From the NCBI RefSeq assembly GCF_012273895.1, contig NC_052122.1, forward strand, positions 620,001 to 684,000: DNA of 64,000 nt, read 5' to 3'. The notes under the pieces were generated by a model. That model had not been told where the DNA came from. It made no database searches and worked only from the letters and a program-made list of their open reading frames with translations. This document shows positions 25,601 to 37,646 of this stretch, in pieces. The position numbers and the translations under genes were made by a program. Within the stretch, counting starts at the first letter, position 1, and every line of letters begins with the position of its first letter. The stretch comes from Zerene cesonia (taxonomy: Eukaryota; Arthropoda; Insecta; Lepidoptera; Pieridae).

Positions 25601-26559
25601 TGTTTACATCCAGTTGAGTAACATTGGGATATAGGCGCGGTTCCAGGCGACATACACAAGCGGCCGCAAGAAAGCGATATTTTTTAATTCGGATAATATT
25701 AAAAACTTGAGATACAGCCTAGTAACAGAGAGACAGACAGACGGAGAGCGGAGTCTTAGTAATAAGGTCCCGTTATATATTTTGGTTAGGGAACCCTAAC
25801 AAGACACGAAGTATTTTCAGTCGGCCCCAGGCGGCGGAGCTCTACGCCACACCACTGACTATATCTATCATTTGTTTCAAAACAAAATCCGAAAACGCAT
25901 AGCTACTGAAAAGTTTGGAATATCTGTGAAACTCCAAATATGTGACGTTATATGTTAGCTTTATTCTTTTCTCTTTTAAAAAGACAAAAATAAAATAAGA
26001 GATGGTTTGAGGGCTGTGTTTTCTTTAAATGCCACATAACATTAAATATAAAGAGCATTGAACCCTCGCTTTGTGTGGCTTATAAATGAAGCCATAAAAA
26101 CTGCATCAGCTAAATCCTGTACAATGAAACCGTTTCAGAACACATCTTCATAATTTCGTTTGATTATAAAGGCATAAAGGAATTTAATTAATCTCCTTAA
26201 AACTCTTTGTGGTTTGCGCGGCGAATGAAATTAATCGAGATCGTATTTGCTGAATGCCGTACAATTGACTTCTAAGATTTCCCTATTCGAATTGAAATTT
26301 GGATTATATCAATTTTATCATTTTATCAAATTCTCACTAAGTAATGAACATACTAAATTGTATCTAGTTAACACGCCTTCAAACCATCTAAACAACGAAT
26401 GAAATCAATAGATGTTGCGATGTAACCGCCTACCGTAACCCAACCGTACTTATGACAAGATACAATAAAACAATTGTGATGATCAAATGAAGGCGTCCAA
26501 AATCGAATTAGTTAAAGATTTAACGTAGCTTAGTTAGCATATATGCGAGACAGAGTTAC
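22643..26559. other. AT-rich non-coding DNA with one retroelement tail
   Basis: A 97-codon ATG frame at 23648-23941 has no recognisable motif and AT-biased codons. A retroelement-like tail lies at about 25715-25800 (GAGAGACAGACAGACGGAGA, 'gcggagtcttagtaataagg', 'tcccg', 'gggaaccctaac'). The rest holds nothing recognised. Confidence 0.45.
25715..25800 (+). repeat. Retroelement 3'-end-like fragment (GACAGACAGACGG...GGAACCCTAA)
   Basis: The order acagacagacgg, 'gcggagtcttagtaataagg', 'tcccgttatat' and 'ggaaccctaa' is a widespread lepidopteran dispersed 3' end. A weaker relative lies near 5828-5925. Confidence 0.65.
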
Positions 26560-26798
26560 TCGATAGTTGTAGCTATGACGTGCGCGGCGTTCAGCTGCGT
26601 TTGGACTAAAGAGGTATAGGCGACATGGCGGCGGTCGCCGGATTGTACGGTCTGGGCGATGAGCAGCGGGGCAGACACCGGCGTGGCCAAGCCAACGCCG
26701 AGCGCTCCGAGTCCCGGGATGATAACACCGAGGCGTAAGTCTTTACTTAATCCTGTAGAAGCATGATCTATCATTTGTGCCATTATGTCGTCTATAGT
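26560..26798 (-). CDS. Candidate internal coding exon of an unidentified gene
   Basis: On the minus strand a 79-codon frame is open from a good 3' splice site (a CTGAT branch-like motif, then CCAACTTCCTTCAG at the 26799/26800 boundary) to a candidate 5' splice site, CGA|GTAACT, at 26560/26559. Read through, the frame meets TAA at 26556-26558, so it could instead be a terminal exon. The block is clearly more GC-rich than its surroundings and its codons favour G or C at the third position. The peptide starts TIDDIMAQMID. Its middle is apolar and glycine-rich (IIPGLGALGVGLATP, then APLLIA), and it ends near NAAHVIATTIE. The middle could be a membrane-spanning or buried segment. I do not recognise the family. 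No partner exon was found nearby, so introns would be long. An expressed non-coding GC-rich element remains possible. Confidence 0.45.
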
Positions 26799-27780
26799 CT
26801 GAAGGAAGTTGGATCAGCAAAGTAAAATGAAGAGAAGCGTCTGGGTCTATGAAGAATGGACAGCAGGATATTGTGCGTGACTGACTTTCATCGCACATTT
26901 TACAGCCAATTTTCTATCAACCTATCTTAGGTATGGCGATTTTGCCCACGATATTAAAAACCTGATTCAGTTAATTGCTATGCTATAATATTCATGCTAC
27001 AATATGCTCTCTACAAGTCATCATTGACCACTATGATCAATTATTGACAAATTACCTATTCAGAGGTTTAATATTAAGTGTAAATAAAAGGATAAATTGG
27101 TCCCATTAAGTATGATATCATCTGTGATTTTGCCATTATTATATGAAACCCAAACCCAAAAAAAGCTTATTGCTTTTATAATAGGGTTTCATATTATGAT
27201 GGTAGCAATTTTTAATAGAGATATAACATTTTCAATATAATATTATAACAGTGGGTGATTAAGCGGCGACAAATATCGTAAAACTAATTTTTTGTACAAA
27301 TAATGTTACTCTTTGTGTGGCCTTTTTCACTAGTTGCAAATAACTCTTTCGAAATACTTTAATATCCAAGATTATTTTATATTTGCTTATCATTGAGAAA
27401 ACAATAAGTTTCTTCGTACTAGTCAGTCCGTTAATATAACAGAATTTCTTAATTAAATTAAAGGGTTTCTAAAGTAGACCGAGTGACTTGAGCCTTAGAC
27501 TTTTTGTTTGATACATACAAGGAAAATGTTAAACATATTGGGATAAATATTTATGGCAAGAAATATTCGATCGAACACAGTAGATATTGTACGTGCTTCC
27601 AAAAAGCAGGTCAAGAAATCACGATCGCACAATAGCTATCTATGAATTTAAATCAGTAGATAATTTTAAATTTCAGGGCATTCTTTACCGAACCAATTTT
27701 TGAAATGCCTTCTTGTGATGAATAGAGGTTATTCATACATTTCAACATATAAAGTACCGAACTGTGGAGCAACTCGTATG
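26799..27780. other. AT-rich non-coding DNA with a two-level hairpin
   Basis: A stem with perfect 11-bp arms (ATATGAAACCC / GGGTTTCATAT) lies at 27141-27194, with a second AAAAGC/GCTTTT stem inside. No gene was recognised. Confidence 0.5.
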
Positions 27781-27784
27781 GGAA

Positions 27785-28005
27785 GTTCTGATAATAAAAT
27801 AATTTCTTGAGCATATCCCTTTCCTTACCCTTCCCAGTCCTTTCCCTTATTCCTATCGCCAATCCTCTCTTAATCCTTTCACAAGAAGTCGGCAATGCGT
27901 TTGTAGAGGCGTAAGGTCTGCAATGGACCTTATGCCTCTCCATATGTTAGCGCTTACCATCAGGCGTCCCACCAGCTCCATTGCCTACTGTAACATAAAA
28001 AAAGT
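27785..28005 (+). repeat. Dispersed lepidopteran repeat (GGCAATGCGTTTG...CTTACCATCAGG)
   Basis: The pyrimidine-rich lead 'tttccttacccttcccagtc', then 'gtcggcaatgcgtttgtaga', 'gcgcttaccatcaggcgtcc' and 'caccagctccattgcc', ending in an A-run, is a familiar dispersed unit. Other copies are at 39058-39262 and, in part, 28580-28660. A 96-codon minus-strand frame inside it is not a gene. Confidence 0.78.
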
Positions 28006-28579
28006 ATACGTGATTCTTTTTCTTACACAATTAATGAAATAATATTATTTAACCACCAGAACCAGCAAACGTTGGGTCAGGGTATCCAAGTACTCGGGAT
28101 ATAAAAAATAACTGACGCTCAATTCTCCAATCTACACACACAACAAAATTTCGTAAAAATCAGTAAAGCCCTTACGAATGACGGTTGCTTACACTATATA
28201 CATGTAAACACAAACAAACGCCCCTAGCTACGTGCATGCATTCTTAGACCAATCCGTATCCTGGATGTGTGGTTGAATTCCTATAAAATACCCATGGAAA
28301 TGAAAGACTGGTAAGACCTCGGCCAACGTTTAGAAACTCTATAGCTCTGTGTCCTTCAATAGCTATAAAAAAACTCCCTACACACCTATCTAATAGAATC
28401 ATATTGCCTAACATACAAAAGATACTATTATTCAAAATTCCTACCCTTCATTATTAAACTTTCAAACATTTAAGAAGAACGCCAATAAATTAAACAAAGA
28501 ACGAACTGGAAAAAGAAACAAACCCACAGAATATCGACGTGAATTAATAGCATGCGAATGATACAGTTTCGTGCAATCA

Positions 28580-28660
28580 GCAGGAGGCCTGTATCGTTTT
28601 CCTCATCCTTCCGAGGCCATTCCTTTATTCCCGTAGTCTTTCCTTTTGTTACCCATTACC
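28580..28660 (+). repeat. Fragment of the same pyrimidine-rich dispersed repeat
   Basis: The phrases 'ggaggcctgtatcgttttcc', 'tcatccttccgaggccattc' and 'cttttgttacccatta' parallel the 5' half of the copy at 39058-39262. The 'cttaccatc' half is missing. Confidence 0.55.
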
Positions 28661-28714
28661 ACAAACGAGACACAATCGTCTATAAAAGGTCGTAAATAAT
28701 TATTTTAACAACTT

Positions 28715-28727
28715 TCAAATCTAAAAA
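28715..28727. repeat. Target-site duplication, left copy
   Basis: TCAAATCTAAAAA is identical to 29044-29056 on the far side of the SINE dimer. Confidence 0.82.
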
Positions 28728-29043
28728 TAAAAGTTTGAAGTCCCGTGTCCCCTAGTGGGGTATGGGGCAGATGATGTACATCCGTTTCACTGATCGATTT
28801 TCTTTAGGGACAAGTAGGTGATCAGCCTTCTGTGTCCTGCCAGACCGAGACATTTTTATTTTTGTGCTTCCCCACAGGGAATTGTAGCCAGGACCCCTCG
28901 TTTCTACGCTCACGCGTTAACCACTGTACCAAGGAGGCAAATCAATTCCCGGCTGATCACCTACTTGTCCTTAAAGAAAATCGATCAGTGAAACAGATGT
29001 ACATCATCTGCCCCATACCCCACTAGGGGACACGGGACTTCAC
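28728..29043 (-). mobile_element. Head-to-head SINE dimer (fold-back) with tRNA-like head
   Basis: The arms at 28736-28827 and 28951-29042 are inverted copies, 90 of 92 matching, around a 123-base centre. On the minus strand the centre holds a tRNA-like promoter: an A-box match TGGTACAGTGG and a degraded B-box near 'ggctacaattcc'. Its own SINE body ('gcacaaaaataaaaatgtct') then leads into one arm. The other arm is a second SINE copy joined head-to-head and internally deleted: 'caattccc' runs straight into 'ggctgatcacc'. The whole insertion is bracketed by TCAAATCTAAAAA at 28715-28727 and 29044-29056, a 13-bp target-site duplication. A single target-primed event is therefore inferred. Confidence 0.85.
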
Positions 29044-29056
29044 TCAAATCTAAAAA
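29044..29056. repeat. Target-site duplication, right copy
   Basis: TCAAATCTAAAAA is identical to 28715-28727. Confidence 0.82.
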
Positions 29057-29536
29057 GGGTTATGAAATTCGGTTCACCCGATAAAAAGATATGAGGTAAC
29101 AAACACAAAAAATAGAGTCGAATAATGAGGATTGAGTGGACAAGTTATTTATCTAGTCGTTCGAGTCTCTAACATAAGATTATGTCTGCTAACTGCCTCC
29201 ACATAAAATGATATTACATTTTTATATATAATCGTATTGTGCATGAATAAAACAGTACAGCTTATAGGTAGCTTAGTATTAACATAATCCCGCATGTGGC
29301 TCGCGATAACCCAAGTGACACCCGTTCATTGGAAAACACATGTCATATCAGGTAACATGACATATATAAATACATAACGTGATATAAAGTTGATAACATC
29401 GGTAGTACTATATACGTCTAACCTCATCCTTCTTAGATAGAATCGAATCTGTTGAAAAATCTGTCGTGTGTGTGATTCACTGCATATAATTTAACCCATA
29501 ATTTTTTAGTAGACTGTAATCAATCGATAAAAAAAA

Positions 29537-29630
29537 GCAGCAACGGTTCAGTGGTGAAGACCTCGGTCTCAAAATCGATAAGTCAGGGGTTTGAGACCAG
29601 GCGAGCGCGCAGGAAATAAAATCTTACGTT
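29537..29630 (+). repeat. tRNA-derived SINE, head only
   Basis: It has an A-box-like GGTTCAGTGGTGAAG, 'cctcggtctcaaaatcgata', a B-box-like GGGTTTGAGACC and 'aggcgagcgcgcaggaaata'. The body seen in the 63126 copy is missing. It is a repeat, not a tRNA gene: no cloverleaf can be drawn. Confidence 0.78.
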
Positions 29631-31296
29631 GACATCCATGGCATCAAGTAGATATGTGATGAAATATATAATTGGTACCATTATCAATAAACAAACATTA
29701 TCAATAAATAAACATTGGTAAATAAAGATATAAATACTTTTCATTTTGCTCTCATTCCTTACAAGTTGGTCAAATGCTAAGTATAGTTAATTAATAAAAG
29801 ACAGGAAATAGCTACTCGTTTAGTGAAATTTAAGGATATTTCTCATGATTAAAGTAATGTTTTTTTTTTATTATTTTAATTAAAGTCTTTATCAAATTTA
29901 GAGAAAGTTTTTTACAAAATAAACCAAATAGTTCCTATAGAGATGGGCAAAAGCTCCCTCTCGTTCCCCGAATCGTGATCAAAACCTAACATTTACTTGC
30001 TCTGCATACGTACACGTACTTCTGAAACCGTTATCAGATTGAGCAACAAAATTGCCTACTTAGTTTCCTAGTCTACCTACTATAGTATTGAACAACATCT
30101 TTGTTATTATAATTAAGATAATTTAGTGATATCAGTACTGTTTTCGATTCTATGTTGATTATGTCATATGTGTTATTGTAATTTAATAAACAAAGAAAAA
30201 TTTCAGCATCGAAATGTAAAATTTCTTGTAACAAATAGCTTTTAAAGGGACATGGGCCTATTTATGCTTATTTTCTACATTGTACAAACGCTTTTTAGAA
30301 TTAATACAACAAAACGTAATTAATCAAAATAGTCAGCATCGGAGAATACTTTTATTATACTCTTTTTTGACCTTGAAATGTAGATTGCAATGCTCTATTC
30401 ATATTCTTTGAAAGAAACAAATGCACAGGCTGTTGGTTCGTAATTAAAATAACAAAATGAATAATATTTCACAATTAGAATTCAACGGTAATACGAGTTT
30501 GACGACTGATTTAAAACCAGCCTTATTCATTATACTTTTTGGGTATATTATTGTATACGATCAAACATTTTGATATGATTGCATTGGCATGTGTTAAAAA
30601 CAAATAATATATTACCTAATCTTTTAATGAATAATTGCGTTGTAATGCTGATTATTTAATTTTTTATAAATTAATTAACTATTCGTATTAAATTACACAC
30701 TTCGCCAGCACAGCTTCAATATTCACTCGATAATTTCAAGAGATTAAATTGAAAAATTCCCTCACGTCCGCTCACATTACTCTTCAGCGGTCGTCCTCAA
30801 TAAGATTTCTTTCCCCTATTCAACTTCTTCTAAATATCATCATCACAAAAAGTAACCTATGACAGTTCTCAAGACAGAAAGTAGAAAGTATATTTCAATT
30901 TGCTTCAACCTAATTTATTATTTTTTCAATATTTCGCGACGACGGAACATTATCAAGCTCATAATATGTAAACTTTTCAGTATAAGGGTTTCTCAAAATT
31001 GTTTGTATTAATTGTCCTAAGGCAATTTTGAAATGAAATGAGCCGTATATAAATAATATAATATTAACATTCTGGAATATCATGTCGCATTGAATTGCAG
31101 CAGAAACTGGGACGTAGAACGCCAGGGGGTTATCTGATACTCGAAAAGTTTATGCCATAAATAAATAATCCTAAATATTATAAGCACGCCATCTAGTCAA
31201 GGTATTCTAAACTAGCATTGTGGTAACTGAGCTACTGATGCGACTATTGTTTTTCTATTTCAGAGTTTCCCACCAATATTTTACATTTTATTTTAT
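29631..31296. other. AT-rich non-coding DNA
   Basis: No gene or repeat family was recognised. Confidence 0.45.
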
Positions 31297-31500
31297 ACTA
31301 GCTGCGCCCCGCGGTTTCAACCGCGTATGTACGTATTCCGTAGGAATATCGGGATAAAAAGTTGCCCATATTATGTTATTCCAGCTGTCCAGCTGTCTGC
31401 GTACCAAATTTCATTGCACTTGATTCAGTAGTTTTTGCGTGAAAGAGCAACAAACACACACACATCCTTACAAACTTTCGCATTTATAATATTAGTAGGA
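31297..31500 (+). repeat. Full-length Metulj-like SINE (best copy in the window)
   Basis: It starts ACTAGCTGCGCCCCGCGGTT, contains 'gtaggaatatcgggataaaa', 'gttattccagctgtccagct', 'gtaccaaatttcattgcact', 'gtttttgcgtgaaagagcaa' and an (AC)n stretch, and ends TTTATAATATTAGTAGGA. No coding capacity; minus-strand frames crossing it are incidental. Confidence 0.9.
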
Positions 31501-32787
<1,287 letters not shown>

Positions 32788-33500
32788 ATAAGATGCGATT
32801 TTTTTTATTTACCTACACAATAAATATAAGCATCATCAAGAAGAATCCACCTGAAAACTTAACGCCTTGCCTGATAAATCATCCACTCATCCATTAAATC
32901 CCTCTTTTTTACATTCAGATTTAGCTGTAATTCATTAAAAACATCAAACATAATCTTCATATCCGAAAAACCACGTGTGACCAACTATTCACGCATCCTA
33001 TCAAAAGCGGCCATCAGCTTAATTAAAGCCGCTTTTTTACTTGTGTTTCAAGAAGTTCATTAAGTAGGCAGGTACAACCCACGTTTAATTAAACCAGCGA
33101 TGTAAGAGAGGCTTTTCATATTACAATCAAGCAAAAAATTGTACTCGCCACATAATCGTATCTTTTGTATTCGAGCTCTTTTCAAATTCAAGCTTAACAG
33201 ATATTTACCAAGGTCTGTAAAATTTGCTTTAATTTGTGTTATTGTTCGAGTTCTATTATTTTTGAAGTGATAAAGTTGTAATTAACAGCTCTTGATTAAA
33301 ATTATAATTTAAACCCATTTTTGTAAGTAATCCATTATTAAAATGTGCAACACAAATGCAGCAAATAAATTGCTAAGTATGTTATTCTGTTCCAGCCATA
33401 ATTCTACGTCTGTTTCACTTGGTTTCACTGGCATTTTCAGAAACTTTAGTAAATGAGCTGCTATAAATTCTACACTGCGTCAAGAACACCGAGTTTTACT
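32788..33500. other. AT-rich non-coding DNA
   Basis: A 9-bp hairpin lies at 33003-33036. No gene was recognised. Confidence 0.45.
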
Positions 33501-33504
33501 ATGT

Positions 33505-33790
33505 ATTTCAGCGCCATCTGCCGGCGAAAGGGGGAACATGTGTCATTCCGTGTAACGGCGATGCCAACCATTACAAGATGCTAGGTTTATGTGCGCTGTA
33601 CACAGCGCGCTATAAATAAAACTTTACATGGATCTTGAAGTACTTTTGTAACATTACAGAATTGTAGGAGTGCGCTAAGATTGCGATAGATGGCGCTGAT
33701 AGTTTCAGTATCGCCACCACTAGTCAGTATGACGGCAGGCGACACCATATACGCTACCATCTACTAGATGGCGCTGTGTATCGCTCTCTT
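33505..33790. promoter_or_regulatory. Cluster of three CTCF-like motifs
   Basis: Against the CTCF core CCASYAGRKGGCRS I see GGCAGATGGCGC-type matches at 33511-33524 (minus, 13/14) and 33761-33774 (plus, 13/14), and a weaker one at 33683-33696 (plus, 11/14). The segment between is less AT-rich than its surroundings. The motif also occurs inside some insect repeats, so this may be repeat-derived rather than an insulator. Confidence 0.38.
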
Positions 33791-35139
33791 GCTAGTTTAG
33801 GAAAGACTGCAGTCCATTGTGCTATTTATTACGTTAGCGTAACATTCAATCCTATTACATGATAAAACTGCACAATACTTGTCTGTTGGGAAAAATAAGC
33901 GCGAAGACTTAATGATTATTAAGATTTAAATATTAAAACAATATAATTATTTATAATATCACTCCAGTAAATATTTTGAATAAAAATGAGCAAAAATTAT
34001 GCTGTACTTGTAGGTACCTACGTGAAGACATTATCTTGGTCTGAATCATAAACTTTGTGTATAATTAATAAATTTACTTTAATTACAGACAGAAGGCAAA
34101 ATATTTAAATATTTTCGCAATAACCGAATAATTAATCACATCTTTTTGACGCAGTGTGAAGATAAAAGGGAGGCTCTAGGACGCAGTTTTTATATTTAAT
34201 TTCAAATTACAAGTACCGAAGAAGTGTAGCAATATAATGCGAATTAGATATCATTTCCCCACGGTCGCAAATTTAGCCGGATATTATTTGGAATTTCTTC
34301 AGCATATTTAAGCATTTTCCTTCTCTAAAGCTAATATTATATATAAAAACATTAATACTCTATTTCAACCACTTAGACGTTTTGAAGAAAATAGGGTCTA
34401 TATCCTGGTTCTTCGTTTTAATTTATAAACTTTTTCAATCCCTTTAGAGCTGCGTGTTAGCCGTGAAAGCTAAATCATATACGATAAAAGACAGATAGAC
34501 CAGGCATTTACAAAATTAGTTCGGTTTGTTATCATTTCGCCATCTTATATATAACTGATTGTGTAAAATCATTATACTAATAATAGTGCATATATATATT
34601 TGGAAGAAGTGTTATTATCGAATGATTTAAAACTGGTTTAAATTGTAACGGCATCAGTTACATAATTACTCGCCCAATCTCGCCCAGAATTGGTGATAGG
34701 GGCGAGCGCCGCCCACGCGAAATGCATTGATCTAAACTAAAAGCTTTCACCAATATTAACGCGATTGTTATTCCATCAAGGGTTGATAAATATAATATGG
34801 CTATAACATGATCAATGTGAATTTGGCCATGTAATCAGTGATCAGTCGCAAAATTGTGTTTCGTATCGTACTGATTAAAATTTAACGCATTATTTTTGGC
34901 CAGGCGCCGCCGTGTCGCAACCTGCATCCAACGGACGTTTGGGAAAAGTAAATTCGCGGCACTGACACATAACTGCATTATATTCGCATTACAGTTTAAC
35001 GAAAAAGAAAGCGTTAAATAGTTCATAATATATATTTATTTTTTTAATTTATCGTTAGCTATCCTCTTGGTAAGCTACCCTCTATTATTATTGTTATTGT
35101 TATACGTACATATTTATCATATTTGATAATATGTAACCC
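33791..35139. other. AT-rich non-coding DNA
   Basis: A small GC-richer patch lies at about 34890-34960 ('ggccaggcgccgccgtgtcg'), on which I can make no call. Nothing else was recognised. Confidence 0.4.
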
Positions 35140-35375
35140 ACGTAATTCCCGTCCCTGTAGAATATTTATAGAATAAAACTGTACTATCACCCGGGTATCA
35201 AATGAGGTGTGGAAGTCGTTCGCGCTTCGCCACGAATTGGGCCAGCTCGCGCCACATAGGATGGTACCACAGCCGCACAGAAATCGGCTTGAAAAATTAG
35301 TGTCCATGGGTGATGTTAGTCGCTACCATCATGTGACCCCATCAGCTCCTTTGCCAACTATGACGTAAAAAATAA
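35140..35375 (+). repeat. Retroelement 3'-region-like repeat
   Basis: The phrases 'gccagctcgcgccacatagg', 'atggtaccacagccgcacag' and 'tgatgttagtcgctaccatc' lead to 'gctcctttgccaactatgac' and an A-rich end. This order is typical of a lepidopteran dispersed 3' end. The minus-strand 82-codon frame inside it is not a gene. Confidence 0.6.
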
Positions 35376-35518
35376 TGAACTTTAATCGGGTCGGTTTGGT
35401 GATAAGAGTTATATAAAAAAACTATTAACTAAAATGTAACATTTTTTTTAATTGTGATATTTCTCTTACTCAAACAATTATACACGAAGTCCTTAAAGAA
35501 AAAAGAAATTAAAACGAA

Positions 35519-35686
35519 CAGTGGCGTAGCTAGAGGGACAAGGGCCCTGGTGCATAGGGAAAGAATCGGGCCCTCCTCCCCTCTTTCCGCCTTCCTCCCT
35601 TCTTTCAAAGCTAAGGTTAGAGGGCCCCCTAAGCTCCGGGGCCCTGGTGCATTGCACCACCTGGCCCTATAATAGCTACGCCACTG
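35519..35686. mobile_element. hAT-type MITE, 168 bp
   Basis: Perfect 14-bp terminal inverted repeats, CAGTGGCGTAGCTA and TAGCTACGCCACTG, bound the element. Flanking 8-mers AAAACGAA (35511-35518) and AAAGCGAA (35687-35694) differ at one base, which fits the 8-bp target duplication of hAT transposons. The interior is GC-rich, has GGGCCCTGGTGCA twice in direct orientation and encodes no transposase, so it would be mobilised in trans. A 72-codon frame across it is incidental. Confidence 0.82.
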
Positions 35687-35694
35687 AAAGCGAA

Positions 35695-36282
35695 GTTCAA
35701 AATATTTCAGCCCAATGAAATATTTACTTTTTGAAATTCTTTATTAAAATAATCAAAATTGATGTTTTATTTTTTTTAATAGTCCATTTATTGAAAAAGC
35801 TAACTAACATGATACCATATAGCCTATAGTATCATGTGACATGTAGGGAAAGAGTCGCGGCTAATGTTAGTATATATTGAATAGGTTATTGCCTTTATGG
35901 GATTGCTATACTCGCTTCTGAGACAATTTCCTCAACATCCTTCGGAAATGAGGCTGGTGGGAATGCACCAAGGAATCTGTTTATGCTACAAATACTCGTA
36001 AATGTTTGCAGTGTGAGTTTATTGTTGATATGTCATTAATGGCGGGCTAACATGTGATGAGATCGTTCGACAACACTTTAGTATAATGATGAGTTTATTG
36101 GTAAATAAAAACTAATTATATGAACTATGAAAACTATTCTACATATAATTTAATCAGCTACAGTCGTGTGTTCGACGTTCCCATAAACGAAGGCGTTCTC
36201 AGAGCAATTATATTACAGTACAACAAAAATTTCAGAGAAAAATAAAAAGAAATTTAAACTTGTATGATTGTGAATATACAAA
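35695..36282. other. AT-rich non-coding DNA
   Basis: Nothing was recognised. Confidence 0.45.
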
Positions 36283-36283
36283 A

Positions 36284-36350
36284 CTAGCCGTGCCGTTCGG
36301 TTTCACCCAAGTCGTAAGCCTTTTTCTGTAAATAGACTATCCAGGTAAAA
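36284..36350 (+). repeat. 5' fragment of a Metulj-like SINE
   Basis: The head CTAGCCGTGCCGTTCGGTTT and 'cacccaagtcgtaagccttt' are recognisable. The rest is lost. Confidence 0.55.
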
Positions 36351-37130
36351 AACAAACACTTAATTTAACTTCAAATAAAAAGCTTTTTGTTAAACGTATA
36401 TAAAAAAATAATAATCAAATAGACCGTAATCGAAACCAATGCTATTAAATTTGCCTGTACGCGATGTAGGCTGCATTGCAATTATGCAATTACTGTGAAG
36501 TTAACGCCAATTAACGTATTCAGACAGTTATCGGAACAACGTTCTATATTATTATATATTATCATATTCTTATTATTATAGGCGATATTATTTATAAAGA
36601 TGCTAGATTTTCTTGTATTGACTTTTTAGCACATTTTTATTAGTTTCATTTACACGCTGTTTGTAACAATTCCTTAACACTCGATCTTGACCTACTTTAA
36701 GTGGATAGATTTAATTCGAATTGTACACTTATTAAGTTCGATGACAATACAATAACTTTTTTACTAACATTTTTTTCTGTTTGACTCCATTTAGGGAATC
36801 GTTCCTTAAACCTCAAAGTTCTAAGATCACACTTCAGTTTAACCCTTTACATTCAATATGGATATTAGAAGACATAATTTTCAAAAAGCAAGATTATCTC
36901 GTCTATATGAAACGCATCGTCTATATTGTATTGTAACGCTAGGTTAAATGCTTGTTTCTTTGTTTTTAGTCTACCAACACCACAGCATGTGGCGGTGAAA
37001 AGTGAAAAATTCCTTTTTTCCATTCGTACCTCCTATCAATATGATCACAGTTCGAAGGCCAGTGTATATTATGCGGGTTCGCGGAACAGGCGGAAGGTCT
37101 ACGCCACTGCGATACATTACTACATTTACT
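36351..37130. other. AT-rich non-coding DNA
   Basis: A possible repeat remnant lies at about 37075-37110 ('gcggaaggtctacgccactg'). No gene was recognised. Confidence 0.4.
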
Positions 37131-37322
37131 TTCACAAATTAATGCGAAAGTTTGTAAGCATGTGTGTGTGTTTGTTGCTCTTTCACGCAAATACTACAGA
37201 AACGATTGCAATGAAATTTGGTACATAGGCAGCTGGACAACTAGAATAACATATAGGTAACTTTTTAACCTGATATTGCTACAAATACGGACTTACGCGG
37301 GTGGAACCGCGGGGCGCAGCTA
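37131..37322 (-). repeat. Metulj-like SINE, nearly complete
   Basis: On the minus strand it begins TAGCTGCGCCCCGCGGTTCC and continues 'gcgtaagtccgtatttgtag', 'gttgtccagctgcctatgta', 'ccaaatttcattgcaatcgt' and 'gcgtgaaagagcaacaaaca'. It ends in 'aaactttcgcattaatttgt', where the usual ATTAGTAGGA is degraded. The opposite-strand frames at 36926-37228 and 36966-37190 overlap it. Confidence 0.87.
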
Positions 37323-37579
37323 TAATAATATTGTGTAACATGTCATACAATAATATTGTATTATATTCTATATAATACTTAATCATATATTTAATCTTTA
37401 ATTATATAATTTATGAAATGAAATAGCATGGCCTTATTTCTAATAACATTTCATACGAAAAATATAGCAATATACAGATGAAACAATTTATTTTACATTA
37501 TAACAATGTTGATGTAAACCTTGTGGTTTAATTAGCGACTTGAACTCAACCGCACTGTCTCAGTATCCGATTATGGTCT
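37323..37579. other. AT-rich non-coding DNA
   Basis: Nothing was recognised. Confidence 0.45.
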
Positions 37580-37646
37580 AAGAGCCCGTGAGGGCCAGAC
37601 CTTAGTTAAAGTATAAAATCTAAAAGTTTCTCTGTGTATGCCCACT
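37580..37646 (+). repeat. Left arm of the inverted repeat flanking the assembly gap
   Basis: These 67 bases, from AAGAGCCCGTGAGGGCC to GTGTATGCCCACT, are the exact reverse complement of 38647-38713. Outside the arm the two flanks differ. Confidence 0.92.

Noticed and set aside
28850..28950. Possible tRNA gene on the minus strand
   Set aside because: The tRNA-like head continues into a SINE body and has a degraded B-box; it is part of the SINE dimer.
33003..33036. GC stem followed by a T-run, terminator-like
   Set aside because: Rho-independent terminators are not relevant in an animal nuclear genome, and the stem is only 9 bp.
36926..37228. 100-codon plus-strand and 74-codon minus-strand frames
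   Set aside because: They overlap the minus-strand SINE at 37131-37322, and no conserved domain is visible.
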